From Bacteroidaceae bacterium (GTDB taxonomy: Bacteria > Bacteroidota > Bacteroidia > Bacteroidales > Bacteroidaceae), in NCBI GenBank assembly GCA_900772575.1, contig CAAHEN010000078.1, positions 1-7,446 of the forward strand: a DNA stretch of 7,446 nt, in the 5' to 3' direction. Under the pieces are notes generated by a model that was given only the letters and a program-made list of their open reading frames with translations, was not told the DNA's origin and did no database searches. The position numbers and the translations under genes are program-made. This document shows, piece after piece, positions 6,293 to 7,446 of this stretch (the first letter of the stretch is position 1; each line of letters begins with the position of its first letter).

Positions 6293-7384
6293 TCAGCGCA
6301 ACAGTCGGTAGCGGCCACCGGGCAGCAGGCGCACCATGCCCATCATCTCCAGGTCGAAGAGCGACGACGAGAGACGCTGCACCGGTTCGTCGAGCGCCAT
6401 GGCCAAGCGGTTGAGCCCGATGTCCTCTTGCTTCTTCAGGCAGTCGCAGATGCGCTGTTGCAGTGCGTCGAGTTCCGGAAACAGCTCGCGCTGCACCGGT
6501 TCGCACCGCCGCTCTGCCGCCTGCCAGCCAAGGGCATTGACCAGGTCAGCCGCCGATGTGATGAGAGCGGCCCGGTTGTCGCGTATCAGGGCATTGCACC
6601 CCTCCGAGTAACGGTCGCCGACGCGTCCGGGAAAGGCGAACACCTCGCGGTCATAGTCCTGTGCCAGCCGGGCGGTGATGAGCGCGCCGCCGTGCGCGGC
6701 ACTCTCGACGACCACCGTCGCGTCGCACAGTCCGGCGACGATGCGGTTGCGGCGGACGAAGTTGCCCTTGTCCGGATTGGTCCCCGTCGTGTATTCCGTC
6801 AGCAAGCCGCCACAGGTTACCATGGCTTTGGCCGTATCGCGGTGGCTGGCGGGGTAGATGCGGTCCAAACCGTGGGCCAGAACCCCCACCGTCTCCAGAC
6901 CTGTGGCCAGACAAGCCCTGTGCGTGTGTATATCCACGCCGTAGGCCAGACCGCTAACTATAAGGCAGTCAGGCACGAGCTGGGCCAGTTCGGTGCAAAA
7001 CTTTTGACAGATGTCCTTGCCATATTCGGAGATGTGGCGTGTCCCGACGACCGCGATGACGTGCGTGCGGTTCAGGTGGGCCGTCCCGAGGCCATAGACG
7101 ACGAGCGGTGGGTCGGCGCATTCGCGCAGCCGTGCCGGATAGTCCGTGTCGGCGAGCGGCCAAGCACTGATGCCCCGCTGCCCGCAGAGACTGAGTTCGG
7201 CATCGGCGCGTCGCAATGCCTCGTCCCAGCCGTCGAAGGCCTTTCGCCATTTCGGCTCCAGCTCATGCCGCGCTTCGGCCACCGCTGCCGCCGACCCATA
7301 GTGCCGGTAGAGCAGCAGTGCCGCCGTCTGGGTGAGTCCCCGCAGGCGCGTCAGCGCGATGGCTTGGCGAACTTCCTCCGTCAT
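6293..7384 (-). CDS. dprA: DNA-processing protein DprA (Smf)
   Basis: DprA binds single-stranded DNA entering by natural transformation, protects it and loads RecA. The gene is also widespread in bacteria not known to be transformable. The 363-residue protein has an N-terminal helical region (about 1-80) and the central Rossmann-like DprA domain. In that domain I see VGTR (113-116), SGLAYGVD (144-151), HGLDRIYP (171-178), the NFVRRNRIVAGL segment (208-219) and ESAAHGGALITARLA (227-241), followed by GCNALI. The C-terminal part (about 300-363) fits the winged-helix DprA_WH domain. The ATG at 7384 overlaps the TGA of the upstream gene as ATGA, pointing to translational coupling. Whether this organism is transformable cannot be told from the window. 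Confidence 0.96.
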   Translation of the reverse strand: MTEEVRQAIALTRLRGLTQTAALLLYRHYGSAAAVAEARHELEPKWRKAFDGWDEALRRADAELSLCGQRGISAWPLADTDYPARLRECADPPLVVYGLGTAHLNRTHVIAVVGTRHISEYGKDICQKFCTELAQLVPDCLIVSGLAYGVDIHTHRACLATGLETVGVLAHGLDRIYPASHRDTAKAMVTCGGLLTEYTTGTNPDKGNFVRRNRIVAGLCDATVVVESAAHGGALITARLAQDYDREVFAFPGRVGDRYSEGCNALIRDNRAALITSAADLVNALGWQAAERRCEPVQRELFPELDALQQRICDCLKKQEDIGLNRLAMALDEPVQRLSSSLFDLEMMGMVRLLPGGRYRLLR

Positions 7385-7446
7385 GGCTGGCCGAAGTATT
7401 TGCCGAACGTGCGGTTCAGTTCTTCGCAGCCAGAGAGGCGGCCGCC
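7381..7446 (-). CDS. C-terminal end of an unidentified protein, possibly an acyl-CoA thioesterase
   Basis: The frame that ends with the TGA at 7383-7381 is open to the window edge and encodes 21 residues ending RTFGKYFGQP. Its stop codon overlaps the dprA start by four bases (ATGA), which strongly suggests a real, coupled upstream gene. The fragment is too short to identify from sequence. In Bacteroides and Prevotella genomes as I remember them, a hotdog-fold acyl-CoA thioesterase gene often precedes dprA, so that is the most likely identity. This rests on gene order only. Confidence 0.5.
   Translation of the reverse strand, partial: GGRLSGCEELNRTFGKYFGQP

Overview
The window looks like ordinary chromosomal DNA from a GC-rich member of the Bacteroidales (Bacteroides/Prevotella type). 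I base this on how closely the UvrC, MnmG, Dtd and nucleotide pyrophosphohydrolase proteins resemble the Bacteroides/Prevotella versions as I remember them. Two further signs are the lack of Shine-Dalgarno leaders and two spacers that carry the Bacteroidetes -7 promoter element TAnnTTTG. Base composition is roughly 60% GC by eye, high for this order. I cannot name the genus.

Every gene I can support lies on the minus strand, so transcription runs from high to low coordinates. In that order the window holds: the last 21 codons of an upstream gene (7446-7381, possibly an acyl-CoA thioesterase by gene order); dprA (7384-6293), overlapping it by 4 bases; a 145-base spacer with a hairpin terminator followed by a promoter; mnmG (6147-4270); a 57-base spacer with a parS-like palindrome; apt (4212-3676); uvrC (3620-1740); a 69-base spacer with a second possible promoter; dtd (1670-1218); a MazG-like pyrophosphohydrolase (1214-867); and deoC (from 807), which runs off the window after 269 codons.

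The genes are housekeeping. They cover handling of incoming DNA (DprA), tRNA wobble-uridine modification (MnmG), adenine salvage (Apt), nucleotide excision repair (UvrC), removal of D-amino acids from mischarged tRNA (Dtd), nucleotide clean-up (MazG-like) and deoxyribose phosphate breakdown (DeoC). The short same-strand gaps suggest one or two transcription units from mnmG down to deoC.

I found no mobile element, CRISPR array, RNA gene, phage gene or new defence system. The two points most worth a second look are the parS-like site between mnmG and apt and a histidine/cysteine-rich N-terminus on DeoC. No gene-free stretch exceeds 300 bases.
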